Source of the DNA: Bryobacterales bacterium
Lineage (GTDB): Bacteria > Acidobacteriota > Terriglobia > Bryobacterales > Bryobacteraceae
Reading direction: 5' to 3'
Assembly: GCA_947446025.1 (NCBI GenBank)
Contig: CANFEY010000045.1
Span: 1 to 39,780 of the forward strand
DNA length: 39,780 bases
Shown: positions 15,888 to 23,771 of the stretch, piece by piece
Layout: every line of letters begins with the position of its first letter
Position numbering within the stretch: the first letter of the stretch is position 1
The notes under the pieces: generated by a model
Databases searched by the model: none
Seen by the model: the letters and a program-made list of their open reading frames with translations, nothing else
Told to the model about the DNA's origin: nothing
Made by a program: the position numbers and the translations under genes

Positions 15888-16764
15888 CTATTTGGTCAGC
15901 CGAACTTCGGGGTTTTCCAGCGAGGTCAGCTGGGTGTTGAGGAATTTCGCCGTGAGCGCGTGCTCGTCCACGGTGAGGTCCAGAAACCCGTACTCGGTGG
16001 CGTGGAACAAGGATTCTGGTTCGGCATGCCGCACCTTGCGCGACTTCGCGCCGCCACCGCCCGCGATCAGATACTCGACGCCGCCTGCCCGCAGGTGCTC
16101 CAGGTCGTGATCGTGGCCCGCGATGTAGAGGTCCATGCCGGCTTCCTTGAACAGCGGTGTCAACTCACGCCGTAACGCCCCGATTCTACGCTCATTGAGG
16201 TGTACGCCGGAGGTGTACATGGGGTGGTGACCGTAAACGATCCTCCAGCGGATTCCGGGCTCATTGCGGGTCTTGAAAAGTTCCTGTTTGAGCCACTCGA
16301 ATTGCGCAGCGGACCAGCCTTCCGTGTCGATGGCGAAGAATCGCGCCGGACCGGCGGCAAACGTATAGTATCGGGCCGGCATGCTCCACCTCAGCGTCCG
16401 GCGAGGCCGCGTGGGTTGGACAAATAATCCAAGGATGCCCGTAGTCGTGATTGCCCAGCGTCGCGTAGAAAGGCACGCCGAGCGGTGTGTAGAGGTCCTC
16501 CCAACGGGTCTTCCACATCGGGTCCTACGCGCTCTTCACACCGCAGCGGTAGAAGTTGTCTCCCAGCGTAAGGCCGAAATCAAACCGGGACTGCGCATGC
16601 CGAGCCGCCATCGCCTTCGCCACCGCTTTTTGATTGCCGTCTCCCGTCCCAAAGTCGCCGAACGCCACGATGTGGATAGGCTTGTTCGCGATGACCCGTC
16701 CCAAATCTTGCTGCGCGAAGAGGCTACCAAGACAGGCAACAAGCAGAGTCGCGCTCCTCAACAT
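15888..16764 (-). pseudogene. Purple-acid-phosphatase-like metallophosphoesterase, broken by a stop and a frameshift
   Basis: Reading the minus strand from ATG 16764 gives a signal peptide, then GDFGTGDGNQ, LGDNFYRCGV, and an in-frame TAG at 16525-16527. The same frame resumes with DPMWKTRWEDLY and the metal-binding GNHDYGHPW. Near 16381 the homologous sequence jumps to another frame, continuing as MPARYYTFAAGPARFFAID, GHHPMYTSGVH and GHDHDLEHL to 15888. Around the jump, residues that relatives have between AEVE and MPARYY are missing, consistent with a small deletion. Intact relatives are secreted dinuclear-metal phosphatases. All metal-ligand motifs survive but in separate pieces, so the gene is probably recently inactivated. 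Sequencing error could explain one lesion but less easily both. Confidence 0.85.
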
Positions 16765-16931
16765 GCGGACTCCTTTGCTTCATACCCGGCGCAATTTAGG
16801 ACAGGCAAATGCGGATACTTGCGGAAGTCCGGATTCACAAAGTGCAAGCCGCATTGGTAGAACACCGAGCCGCGGTCGGAGCGAATCAGGCGCACGTGGC
16901 GGCACGTCGCGCAGAGGCCGGGTGGCGTCAC
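16758..16931 (-). CDS. Small Cys-rich protein, 57 residues
   Basis: A 57-residue protein from GTG 16931 to TGA 16758-16760. It has cysteines at positions 7, 10, 27, 47 and 57, with LCATCRHVRLIRSDRGSVFY followed by CGL, and a conserved-looking LPVLNCAGYE near the end. The first four cysteines (CxxC, a single Cys, a single Cys) could bind a metal. I recall similar small CxxC proteins in Acidobacteriota but cannot name a family. The start overlaps the upstream lipoprotein stop as GTGA and its end overlaps the phosphatase ATG by 7 bases, so it is embedded in a coupled operon. This organisation and the cysteine pattern are the evidence that it is a real gene. Confidence 0.72.
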   Translation of the reverse strand: MTPPGLCATCRHVRLIRSDRGSVFYQCGLHFVNPDFRKYPHLPVLNCAGYEAKESAC

Positions 16932-17344
16932 TGTTTGACCGTGCCCGCTGGGGCAAACTCGGCTGCCTGGAAGGTGAACGCATCGACAGCATTTTTGTAG
17001 GTCACCGGTCCGGCGTTGCTCTGGACCACGAAGGTCACTCGGATCGTTTCCGAGTTGGCGCGGGATGGGTAGCTCTTGTACGCCACCTCGGCGATCTCGC
17101 GGGCCTTTGCCTGTTTCTGCGCCGCGGCAAGGCTGGTCCACGGGGAATTCACGGCGCTGATGTTGAGCACGCTGCCGTTAAGCAGGTTGACTCCCATGTC
17201 TTTGTGTCCTAATGCCTCTATCAGTGCCCTCTGGACAGCATTGAGATCGGTGAGCGTGCCTTGCAGTTCCTTGAGACCGGAACAGGCGGTGAGCAATCCA
17301 AAGAGAGACGCTAACCCAAGTCCAATCGCGGTTCGCCTTCGCAT
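16928..17344 (-). CDS. Small lipoprotein, uncharacterised
   Basis: A 138-residue protein with a lipoprotein signal peptide: MRRRTAIGLGLASLFGLLTAC with the lipidated Cys at residue 21 in the lipobox LTAC. The mature part begins with a helical GLKELQGTLTDLNAVQRAL stretch followed by mixed alpha/beta sequence. No known domain is recognised. The gene starts 2 bases after the purine nucleoside phosphorylase stop and its own stop overlaps the next start as GTGA, so it belongs to the packed minus-strand run. Localisation to a membrane, probably the outer one, is inferred from the signal only. Confidence 0.75.
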   Translation of the reverse strand: MRRRTAIGLGLASLFGLLTACSGLKELQGTLTDLNAVQRALIEALGHKDMGVNLLNGSVLNISAVNSPWTSLAAAQKQAKAREIAEVAYKSYPSRANSETIRVTFVVQSNAGPVTYKNAVDAFTFQAAEFAPAGTVKQ

Positions 17345-17346
17345 GA

Positions 17347-18087
17347 CTACCTCCCGAGCGCCGCCACGATCTCCCGGAGCAGGGCAGTCAAGGTGCCCTT
17401 GACCCGCTCTCCGGTTTCCAGGACCTCGGTGTGATTCAACTTCTGAGGCAGCACTCCGGCGGCCATGTTGGTGACGCAGCTGACCCCGAGCACCTTCATT
17501 CCGGCGTGATTTGCCGCGATGGTTTCCAGCACCGTGGACATGCCGACCAAGTCCGCGCCGATGGAGCGCAAGTAGCGAATCTCGGCGGGTGTCTCAAAGC
17601 TGGGGCCGCGCAGAGCAGCGTAGACGCCTTCTTGAAGGTTGAGCCCCAGGCGCGCGCCGATGCCTCGGGCCAGCGTGCGGTATTCAAGCGAGTAGGCCTC
17701 GCTCATGTCGATGAACGTCGCGCCTTCCAGCGGATTAGTGCCTTGCAGGTTGATGTGGTCCGAAATTAGCACAAGGTCGCCCGCCCTGTAGTCGAGGTTG
17801 ATGCCGCCCGCCGCATTGGTCAGGATCACGCTCTGCACGCCGCGCTTGGCCAGTTCCCGGATGCCGAAGGTAACCTGCTGCGCCGTGAACCCCTCGTACA
17901 AGTGCGCGCGGCCGGCGAGCACGATCACGTCCGCTCCGTCCACGCGTCCTTCGATGAGTTTGCCCGCGTGTCCGGCTACGCTCGAAAGCGGCCAGCCGGG
18001 GATCGCGGAATAGGGCGTCTCGCGGCGGTCTTCCAGGCTATCGGCGAAACCGCCCAGGCCGCTGCCGAGTACGACACCGATGCTCAC
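17347..18087 (-). CDS. Purine nucleoside phosphorylase I
   Basis: A 246-residue trimeric-type purine nucleoside phosphorylase that splits inosine or guanosine with phosphate into base and ribose-1-phosphate. Signatures are GVVLGSGLGGFAD at the N-terminus (phosphate loop), GRAHLYEG, the LTNAAGGIN segment, SDHINLQGTNP, GPSFETPAEIRYLR, GADLVGMSTVLETI and VTNMAAG. The open frame extends upstream to 18399, but that part is antisense-like noise inside nupC. GTG 18087, overlapping the nupC stop as GTGA, is the sensible start. This leaves the protein without the 20-30 residue N-terminal helix most relatives have before the phosphate loop. The neighbours NupC and a pyrimidine-nucleoside phosphorylase make this a nucleoside salvage set. 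Confidence 0.9.
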   Translation of the reverse strand: MSIGVVLGSGLGGFADSLEDRRETPYSAIPGWPLSSVAGHAGKLIEGRVDGADVIVLAGRAHLYEGFTAQQVTFGIRELAKRGVQSVILTNAAGGINLDYRAGDLVLISDHINLQGTNPLEGATFIDMSEAYSLEYRTLARGIGARLGLNLQEGVYAALRGPSFETPAEIRYLRSIGADLVGMSTVLETIAANHAGMKVLGVSCVTNMAAGVLPQKLNHTEVLETGERVKGTLTALLREIVAALGR

Positions 18088-19289
18088 AGCAACATCCCCG
18101 CAATGCAAGCGGTCATGAAGTTCGCCATGGTGCCCGCCGCCATCGCTTTCAATCCCAGCCGCGCGATGTCGGACTTGCGCGTGGGAGCCAACGCGCCGAT
18201 GCCGCCCACTTGCATTGCAATCGACGATAGGTTCGCGAAGCCGCACAGCGCGTACGTCGCGATCACCTTGGAATGCGGGTCCAGGGTCTGATGAATCTTT
18301 CCGAGGTCCGAAAACGCAACGAATTCGTTCAGGATCAAACGCGTGCCCAGCAGGTTGCCGACCGTGGCGCAATCGTCCCAAGCCACGCCCAACAGCCATG
18401 CGACGGGAGCGAACACCCGCCCCAGGATCGCCTGCATCGACAAGCCTTCGTAGAACGAGCCGAGAATTCCGTTCAGCAGAGCGATCAAGCTGATGAACGC
18501 CACCAGCATGGCTCCGATGTTTAGGGCCAGCATCAGCCCGTCGGAGGCCCCGCGCGAAGCCGCGTCGATCACATTGACCCCAGGCCGTTCGATCTCAATC
18601 TTCACCTCGCCCGAGGTGGCCGGCTTGTCGGTCTCCGGCACCAGAACCTTCGCCAGCATCAGCGTCGCCGGGCAGGTCATGATCACTGCAGTAAGCAAGT
18701 GCCGCAGTTCGACGTGCGCGATCAGCACATAGGCCGCCATGACCGAGCCCGAAACGTGCGCCATGCCGCTCACCATGACGGTGAATAATTCGCTTTCCGT
18801 CAGCCCGGCCAAAAACGGCCGGATGGTCAGCGGAGCCTCGGTGTGTCCCATGAAGATGCTGGCCGCCACGTTGGTGGTTTCCGCGCCACTGGTCCTCATG
18901 ATTTTCTGCATCGCCACCGCCATGCCGCGCACCATGAACTGCATCAGGCCGAGGTAGTAAAGCACCGAAAACAGCGAGGCTATAAAAATGATGATGGGGA
19001 GGATCTGGAACGCGAAGATGACGCCGAAGCCGCCCCCTTCGGTGCCCAGCTTGTCACCGAAGACAAATTGGATGCCTTGGCTGGCGTAGCTCAGCAGGTG
19101 GTTAATGCCGTCGGCCGTGCTCTCGAATACTACTGCAACGGGAGTCTTCAGCACCAGGAATGCGAAGGCGAACTGTAGCCCCAGGCCCCAGGCGACAATG
19201 CGCAGTTGGACCGCTTTGCGGTCGCGGGAGAAGAGATATGCTAACGCCAGGATCACTGCCAGCCCTAAAAGCCCAGTGAACCTTTCCAT
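18084..19289 (-). CDS. Concentrative nucleoside transporter, NupC family
   Basis: A 401-residue polytopic inner-membrane protein of the CNT family, which imports nucleosides with protons or sodium. The N-terminal three helices are followed by a gate domain, with SIFMGHTEAPLTIRPFLAGL and the later GTRLILNEFVAFSDL as the two characteristic substrate-site segments, and ALCGFANLSSIAMQVGGIGAL near the end. The length is standard. The ATG at 19289 lies 10 bases after the pyrimidine-nucleoside phosphorylase stop, and the stop overlaps the purine nucleoside phosphorylase start. Nucleosides imported here would be substrates for both flanking phosphorylases. Confidence 0.94.
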   Translation of the reverse strand: MERFTGLLGLAVILALAYLFSRDRKAVQLRIVAWGLGLQFAFAFLVLKTPVAVVFESTADGINHLLSYASQGIQFVFGDKLGTEGGGFGVIFAFQILPIIIFIASLFSVLYYLGLMQFMVRGMAVAMQKIMRTSGAETTNVAASIFMGHTEAPLTIRPFLAGLTESELFTVMVSGMAHVSGSVMAAYVLIAHVELRHLLTAVIMTCPATLMLAKVLVPETDKPATSGEVKIEIERPGVNVIDAASRGASDGLMLALNIGAMLVAFISLIALLNGILGSFYEGLSMQAILGRVFAPVAWLLGVAWDDCATVGNLLGTRLILNEFVAFSDLGKIHQTLDPHSKVIATYALCGFANLSSIAMQVGGIGALAPTRKSDIARLGLKAMAAGTMANFMTACIAGMLL

Positions 19290-19299
19290 GGCGTGCCTG

Positions 19300-20604
19300 C
19301 TAGCCGACGACTTCCAGAATCAGCGCCCGCTCATCCGGCGGATTGGCGGAAATGCGGAATGCGCCTTCGACGATCTGCGCGGCTTCTTCCACGTTCTCTT
19401 CGTTGGTGAAGTACAAGCGGCACAACACGCCGCCCGCGTCCACCTTCTGGCCGTTCTTGACTTCCAGGATGACGCCGACCGCGGGGTCAATCGCGCCGCC
19501 GGGAACTTCGCGTCCGCCGCCGATCATGGCTGCCGCGCGGCCGATGCCCTCGGCATCGATGCCCGAAATGTAGCCCCCGCGCGGCGAGGAAATCTCGCGC
19601 GCCCCGGTGGCGTTCGGCAGCAGTTCAAAGCGGTCCAGCACCTTCGGATCGCCGCCCTGCGCCTGAATCACGTCCTTCAACTTGCGGTAACCCGAGCCAT
19701 CCAGCAGCTTGGTCTGCGCCAACTCGCGCGCCTCTTCGAGGGTCGCCGTGACCTTGCCCATGTGGATCATGCGCGCGGCCAGTTCCAGCGAAAGCCGCGT
19801 CAGATCCGCCGGCCCGACATTCTGCAACGTCTGCGAAACTTCCATCACTTCCAGCGCATTGCCGATGGCGAAACCCAGCGGCTGGTTCATGTCCGTAATC
19901 AACGCCTGCACGCGCTTGTTGAGACGGCGTCCAGTGGCGACCATGGTCTGTGCCATGCGCCGCGCCGTGACTTGCTTCTTTAGGTGCCCGCCGCTGCCGA
20001 CCTTCACGTCCAGGATGAGCACTTCCGCGCCTTCAGCCGCCGTGCGGGCCATGATGGACGCTGCCATCAACGGAGCCGACTCCACCGATCCGGAAGCCGC
20101 GCGCAGGGCGAACAAGCGAGCCTCCGCCGGAGCCACCGTTTCCGGCTGATCCATGAACGCGAGGCCATGCGTGGCCAGCTGCGCTTTGAATTCGTCGATG
20201 CTCAGGTTGGAGCGGAATCCCGGAATCGCTTCCAACTTGTCCAAGGTGCCGCCGAAAAATTCGCGCGACCGGCCCGGCAACATGGGAACGATGACACCCG
20301 CCGCCGCAGCCAGAGGAGCCGCGATCAGAGCGGTCTTGTCGCCCACCCCCCCGGTGGAACACTTGGTGACTTTGATGCCCGGAATGCCGGATAAATCGAT
20401 GCTTTCGCCCGAGGCGATCATGCGCGCCGTCAGAGCGTCTACTTCGTGTTCGTCAAGGCCGCTGAACAGCACCGCCATGAGAAACGCCGACATCTGGTAG
20501 TCAGGAAGATCTCCCCTCGTATAAGCATCTACGATGAGATCGATCTCTTCTGGGGACAGTTCTTCGCCGTCCCTCTTCCGTTGGATGAGGTCGATTGTGC
20601 GCAT
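19300..20604 (-). CDS. Pyrimidine-nucleoside (thymidine) phosphorylase, divergent active site
   Basis: A 434-residue member of the thymidine/pyrimidine-nucleoside phosphorylase family, recognised by its full-length colinearity: MRTIDLIQRKRDG start, STGGVGDK, GGTLDKLEAIPGF, ILDVKVGSG and ALITDMNQPLG. Several residues that are nearly invariant are changed. The DKHSTGG motif reads TKCSTGG (Asp to Thr80, His to Cys82), SGRGLGHTGGT reads PGRSREFFGGT, RDVTATVDS reads RAASGSVES, and the active-site lysine equivalent to Lys190 of the E. coli enzyme is Arg187. Lys81, Ser83, Arg168 and Ser183 remain. It may have altered specificity or reaction. It sits directly before nupC and the purine phosphorylase, so a role in nucleoside or related phosphorolysis is still the best guess. 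Confidence 0.88.
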   Translation of the reverse strand: MRTIDLIQRKRDGEELSPEEIDLIVDAYTRGDLPDYQMSAFLMAVLFSGLDEHEVDALTARMIASGESIDLSGIPGIKVTKCSTGGVGDKTALIAAPLAAAAGVIVPMLPGRSREFFGGTLDKLEAIPGFRSNLSIDEFKAQLATHGLAFMDQPETVAPAEARLFALRAASGSVESAPLMAASIMARTAAEGAEVLILDVKVGSGGHLKKQVTARRMAQTMVATGRRLNKRVQALITDMNQPLGFAIGNALEVMEVSQTLQNVGPADLTRLSLELAARMIHMGKVTATLEEARELAQTKLLDGSGYRKLKDVIQAQGGDPKVLDRFELLPNATGAREISSPRGGYISGIDAEGIGRAAAMIGGGREVPGGAIDPAVGVILEVKNGQKVDAGGVLCRLYFTNEENVEEAAQIVEGAFRISANPPDERALILEVVG

Positions 20605-20631
20605 TAATAGATGAGGGTAGCATACTTCCGG

Positions 20632-21162
20632 TTAGGCCCGCCGGAGTTTTGCTCCCCGGATGGCGTAATCCACGCTGCTCCAACCAGTTGCAGCCAGGAC
20701 GACGTATGCCAGTTGGTCCGGCGCGGGGATGAATCCGGCGCGTCCGGCGACAATCCACACGACATACCCCATTTGCACGATGGTGCTCAGTTTGCCCGCA
20801 ACGGACGGGGGAAATTCGCGCCGTTCACTGGTGAAGAGTAACACTCCGATGACGAACACCAGGATCACGGCGTCGCGCCCCAGTACCAACCAGGCTAGCC
20901 AAGTGGGAATGGTTCCGTTCATCGCCAGGGTCAGGAAAGCGCCCATCAGCAGCAGTTTGTCCGCGATGGGGTCAAGCATCGCGCCGAGCTTGGAAGTCGC
21001 GTTGAAGCGGCGCGCCAGGTAACCGTCGAAGCCGTCGGTGGCGCCGATGAGCGTCATCCACACCATGGCGGCGGTCCACTCGCGTGTCCACAGCAACAGG
21101 AAAACGTAGGGCGCGGCTAGGATGCGGGCGATGCTCAGGAGGTTGGGAATGTGTCGCATCAC
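20632..21162 (-). CDS. CDP-alcohol phosphatidyltransferase (PgsA-like)
   Basis: A 176-residue integral membrane enzyme with the complete CDP-alcohol phosphatidyltransferase signature: Asp43, Asp46-Gly47, Ala50-Arg51, Gly60, Asp64 and Asp68 in TDGFDGYLARRF and GAMLDPIADK. Relatives of this length transfer the phosphatidyl group of CDP-diacylglycerol to glycerol-3-phosphate (PgsA), the first step to phosphatidylglycerol. Use of another alcohol cannot be excluded from the motif alone. The N-terminal HIPNLLSIARI is typical of PgsA. Its ATG overlaps the glycosyltransferase stop by 4 bases, and 27 bases separate it from the phosphorylase gene. Confidence 0.87.
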   Translation of the reverse strand: MMRHIPNLLSIARILAAPYVFLLLWTREWTAAMVWMTLIGATDGFDGYLARRFNATSKLGAMLDPIADKLLLMGAFLTLAMNGTIPTWLAWLVLGRDAVILVFVIGVLLFTSERREFPPSVAGKLSTIVQMGYVVWIVAGRAGFIPAPDQLAYVVLAATGWSSVDYAIRGAKLRRA

Positions 21163-23033
21163 CGCAGTCCAACGCCGGTCACAATTACTCCAAGAGCCCG
21201 TCCATCTGGCGGAACGGTGTGCGTCCTATCCACCCGGAGCCCTACCGAAACCTGCGCCGCGCCGGTCTTGAAGGGCACCTCAAGACTGTAGGCCCCCGGC
21301 TTGGTGTACATGTCTTCCCCGACCACCTTTCCATCGGCGAGCAGCGTCATCTTCCGCGCAGGCGCATCGGGAGGGATGAAATACACCACCCGTAATGACT
21401 TCGCATTGGCAGGAACTTTCAGTAGCACGCTGGCTTGCCCGGACATCCAGCCGTCAGGGAAGAGGCCCGAGATCATCTGCGCCGCCGCGTTTGGATCTTT
21501 GGGATCAACGTAGCTCAACTCCGTTTTACGCTCTACCACCACCGAAGCCGTCAAGTGGTCGACCACCTCGTGCGAGATATCGAACGGGCGCAGGCCTCGG
21601 GAAGCCGTGGAATAGCCGGAGCGGCCTTGCAGCGAAATGAGTCGTAGGGGGACGGAAGGCGAGATGACGGTTTCGAGCAGGCGAGCCATGGGCGTCGTCA
21701 CTGTGACCGGTTGCGCCAGTTCGCTGGTGACCACAATGTCGCCTGCGCGCAAGATTTGATCACGCAATAAGGGGAGCGCGCCGCGATCCTCCAGGTAATG
21801 ACGGATGCCGAGCTCCGCGTTCACCCACACGCGGCGGCCGTCGGCTTGTTGCATAACGGAGTCGGCGAAGGCTCGGGTGGCGGACCAGTGTTGGTAGTTC
21901 GCTGAGGCCAGCGCGAGCGAGAGTGCCAGCTGCGCGGCGAATCCGGCTAGCAGCTTCACAGGCGAAACCGCCTGCGCTACCAAAATGCACACCGGAGCGG
22001 CGAGCGGCAACAGGTAGCGGGCGCTGCCGGCGAAGAAGATCACTAGAGATGCTGTGAAGAAGATCAGCACCCAAGCGCTTTCGAACTCCTTGCGCACGAC
22101 GGAGGTGAGCAGCAGCGTTCCCGAAGCAATCGAAATCCAGAACAGCGGATTGGTGTCGTACATCAGTGCCGCGGAGGCGGCCACGGCGACCGCGGCCCAT
22201 CGCCACAGGCCTGCGTTTTTGCCGAACGCGAGGAACACCAGGGCAGGGCAGACGATCCATCCGGTGTGCGCGGTGAGTGCGATGCCGCTGGCGAATTTGC
22301 TGCCGGAGGACTGCACGCCGAGGCTGCGCAAGTAGCCGAGCAAGACGGCTACGGGAAGCACGCCGCTGCTCGACCACTCCCACGCCTGCCATGCGGCGAT
22401 GGTGGCGGGCGCGGCGAAGATCGCGAACCACGCAGGCTTCCACGTCCGGGCGTGCAGCCAAAGGTAGAGGCCGAGAATCGGCGTCAGCACCACGGCTTGG
22501 TTGGCATCGAGCGCCGCCAGCGCCGCGGCTCCCGCGGACAGCAAAAGCAGTGATACCGAACGGGTATCAATCGCCTTCATAAAATATACAAAAGATATCA
22601 ACCAAAATGCGAGAAACGGCAGGTCCGTCTCAAACGAATTGCCGTTGACCACGAACGCCGGCACGGCTAGAAAGAGCAGCGTGGCGAGCAACGCCCGCTC
22701 CGGGCAGAAGCGCCGCGCCAGGGACAGCATCGCCAGCGCAGCCAGCAGGCTGAATACGATGTAAGCCGCGTGGAACGGGACCTCGCGCACCTCGCCGAAC
22801 ACCGCCACCAGCCCGCCCAGCACCCACGCATTCAGCGGACCGTGCGGATGCCCGCGCATGTCTACCATCTGGCCGAGGAACGCGTACTGCGTGTGCAACG
22901 GATGCAGAGGGTCCACCTGCGCGTGCTGCGCCCCGTAGAGATAGTAGACATCGTCGCCCTGCACCGCCGTGTTGAGAAACGGCACGCGCAGCAGGATCGT
23001 CACAACAACGACGATGAGCGCCTCTTTCACCAC
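21159..23033 (-). CDS. GT39/PMT-like membrane glycosyltransferase
   Basis: A 624-residue membrane protein with roughly ten hydrophobic segments over its first 400 residues and a soluble C-terminal domain of about 220 residues. The first periplasmic loop contains GDDVYYLYGAQHA, the acidic-residue loop expected in GT-C transferases of the PMT/ArnT type that use polyprenyl-phosphate sugars. The C-terminal part is beta-rich (VLLKVPANAKSLRVVYFIPP onward) and may be a carbohydrate-binding sandwich. The acceptor is unknown. Its ATG overlaps the UPF0173 stop by 7 bases and its stop overlaps pgsA, so it is part of the coupled run. The GT39-like label rests on topology and the first loop, not on a full family match. 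Confidence 0.75.
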   Translation of the reverse strand: MVKEALIVVVVTILLRVPFLNTAVQGDDVYYLYGAQHAQVDPLHPLHTQYAFLGQMVDMRGHPHGPLNAWVLGGLVAVFGEVREVPFHAAYIVFSLLAALAMLSLARRFCPERALLATLLFLAVPAFVVNGNSFETDLPFLAFWLISFVYFMKAIDTRSVSLLLLSAGAAALAALDANQAVVLTPILGLYLWLHARTWKPAWFAIFAAPATIAAWQAWEWSSSGVLPVAVLLGYLRSLGVQSSGSKFASGIALTAHTGWIVCPALVFLAFGKNAGLWRWAAVAVAASAALMYDTNPLFWISIASGTLLLTSVVRKEFESAWVLIFFTASLVIFFAGSARYLLPLAAPVCILVAQAVSPVKLLAGFAAQLALSLALASANYQHWSATRAFADSVMQQADGRRVWVNAELGIRHYLEDRGALPLLRDQILRAGDIVVTSELAQPVTVTTPMARLLETVISPSVPLRLISLQGRSGYSTASRGLRPFDISHEVVDHLTASVVVERKTELSYVDPKDPNAAAQMISGLFPDGWMSGQASVLLKVPANAKSLRVVYFIPPDAPARKMTLLADGKVVGEDMYTKPGAYSLEVPFKTGAAQVSVGLRVDRTHTVPPDGRALGVIVTGVGLR

Positions 23034-23725
23034 TGAACGGTCTTACCCGGTTCCAGCGCCCATATTTCGGTTTCCGGATGATCGCGCAGCAACTCCGCCA
23101 AGGCTTCGGGCCGGCCGGTAAGCGGCGGAAACGTTCCGAAATGTAGCGGAATCACCTTGCGCGCGTCGAGCATCCTGCACGCCAGCGCCGCTTCCTTCGG
23201 ACCCATCGTGTACAGGTCGCCGATGGGCAGGAACGCGAGATCGGGATGGTAGAGCCGCTCAATCAGCTGCATGTCACTGAACACGTTCGTGTCGCCCGCG
23301 CAATAGACCGAGCGGCGGTCGGGCAAGCGCACTACGTAGCCGGCAGCCTCGCCGCCATAGATGATGTTGCCTTCGTCCAGAATGCCGCAGCTGTGCACGG
23401 CGTGCGTCATCGTCACCGACACAGGACCCACCTTCACCGTGCCGCCCTTGTTCATCCCGATGACGTTCTTCGCGCCTTTCTTCTCCAGCCAGTGCGAGGT
23501 TTCGTAGATGGCCACAATCCGCGGTGCGAACTTTTCGGATAACGGCAGCACGCCGTGAATGTGGTCGAAGTGTCCGTGCGAGACCAGAATCACATCCACG
23601 CGGTCCAGCACGTGGCCCGCCGGGTACGCCGGATTGCCGTCGATCCAAGGGTCCACCAGGATGACTTCGCCTGTAGCAAGGCGCATTGTGTAGGTCCCAT
23701 GACCCAGCCAAGTTATGTCGAGCAT
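23027..23725 (-). CDS. UPF0173-type metal-dependent hydrolase
   Basis: A 232-residue metallo-beta-lactamase-fold protein of the UPF0173 group. The metal site is SHGHFDHIHG with His50, His52, Asp54 and His55, further ligands are in THAVHS, CAGDTN and PLHFGTFP, and the N-terminal MLDITWLGHGTY is characteristic of the group. Members are cytoplasmic hydrolases of mostly unknown substrate. It is the first gene of the packed minus-strand run and diverges from a Bcr/CflA exporter whose longest frame would overlap its 5' end. Confidence 0.9.
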   Translation of the reverse strand: MLDITWLGHGTYTMRLATGEVILVDPWIDGNPAYPAGHVLDRVDVILVSHGHFDHIHGVLPLSEKFAPRIVAIYETSHWLEKKGAKNVIGMNKGGTVKVGPVSVTMTHAVHSCGILDEGNIIYGGEAAGYVVRLPDRRSVYCAGDTNVFSDMQLIERLYHPDLAFLPIGDLYTMGPKEAALACRMLDARKVIPLHFGTFPPLTGRPEALAELLRDHPETEIWALEPGKTVQW

Positions 23726-23771
23726 GATTCTTCGATTCTATCCTGAGATTGCTACACTGGGTGTTCCCCTC

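Noticed and set aside
17347-18399. Long upstream extension of the purine nucleoside phosphorylase frame to 18399
   Set aside because: The extra 100 codons lie antiparallel-frame inside nupC, are not protein-like and a coupled GTG start exists at 18087.
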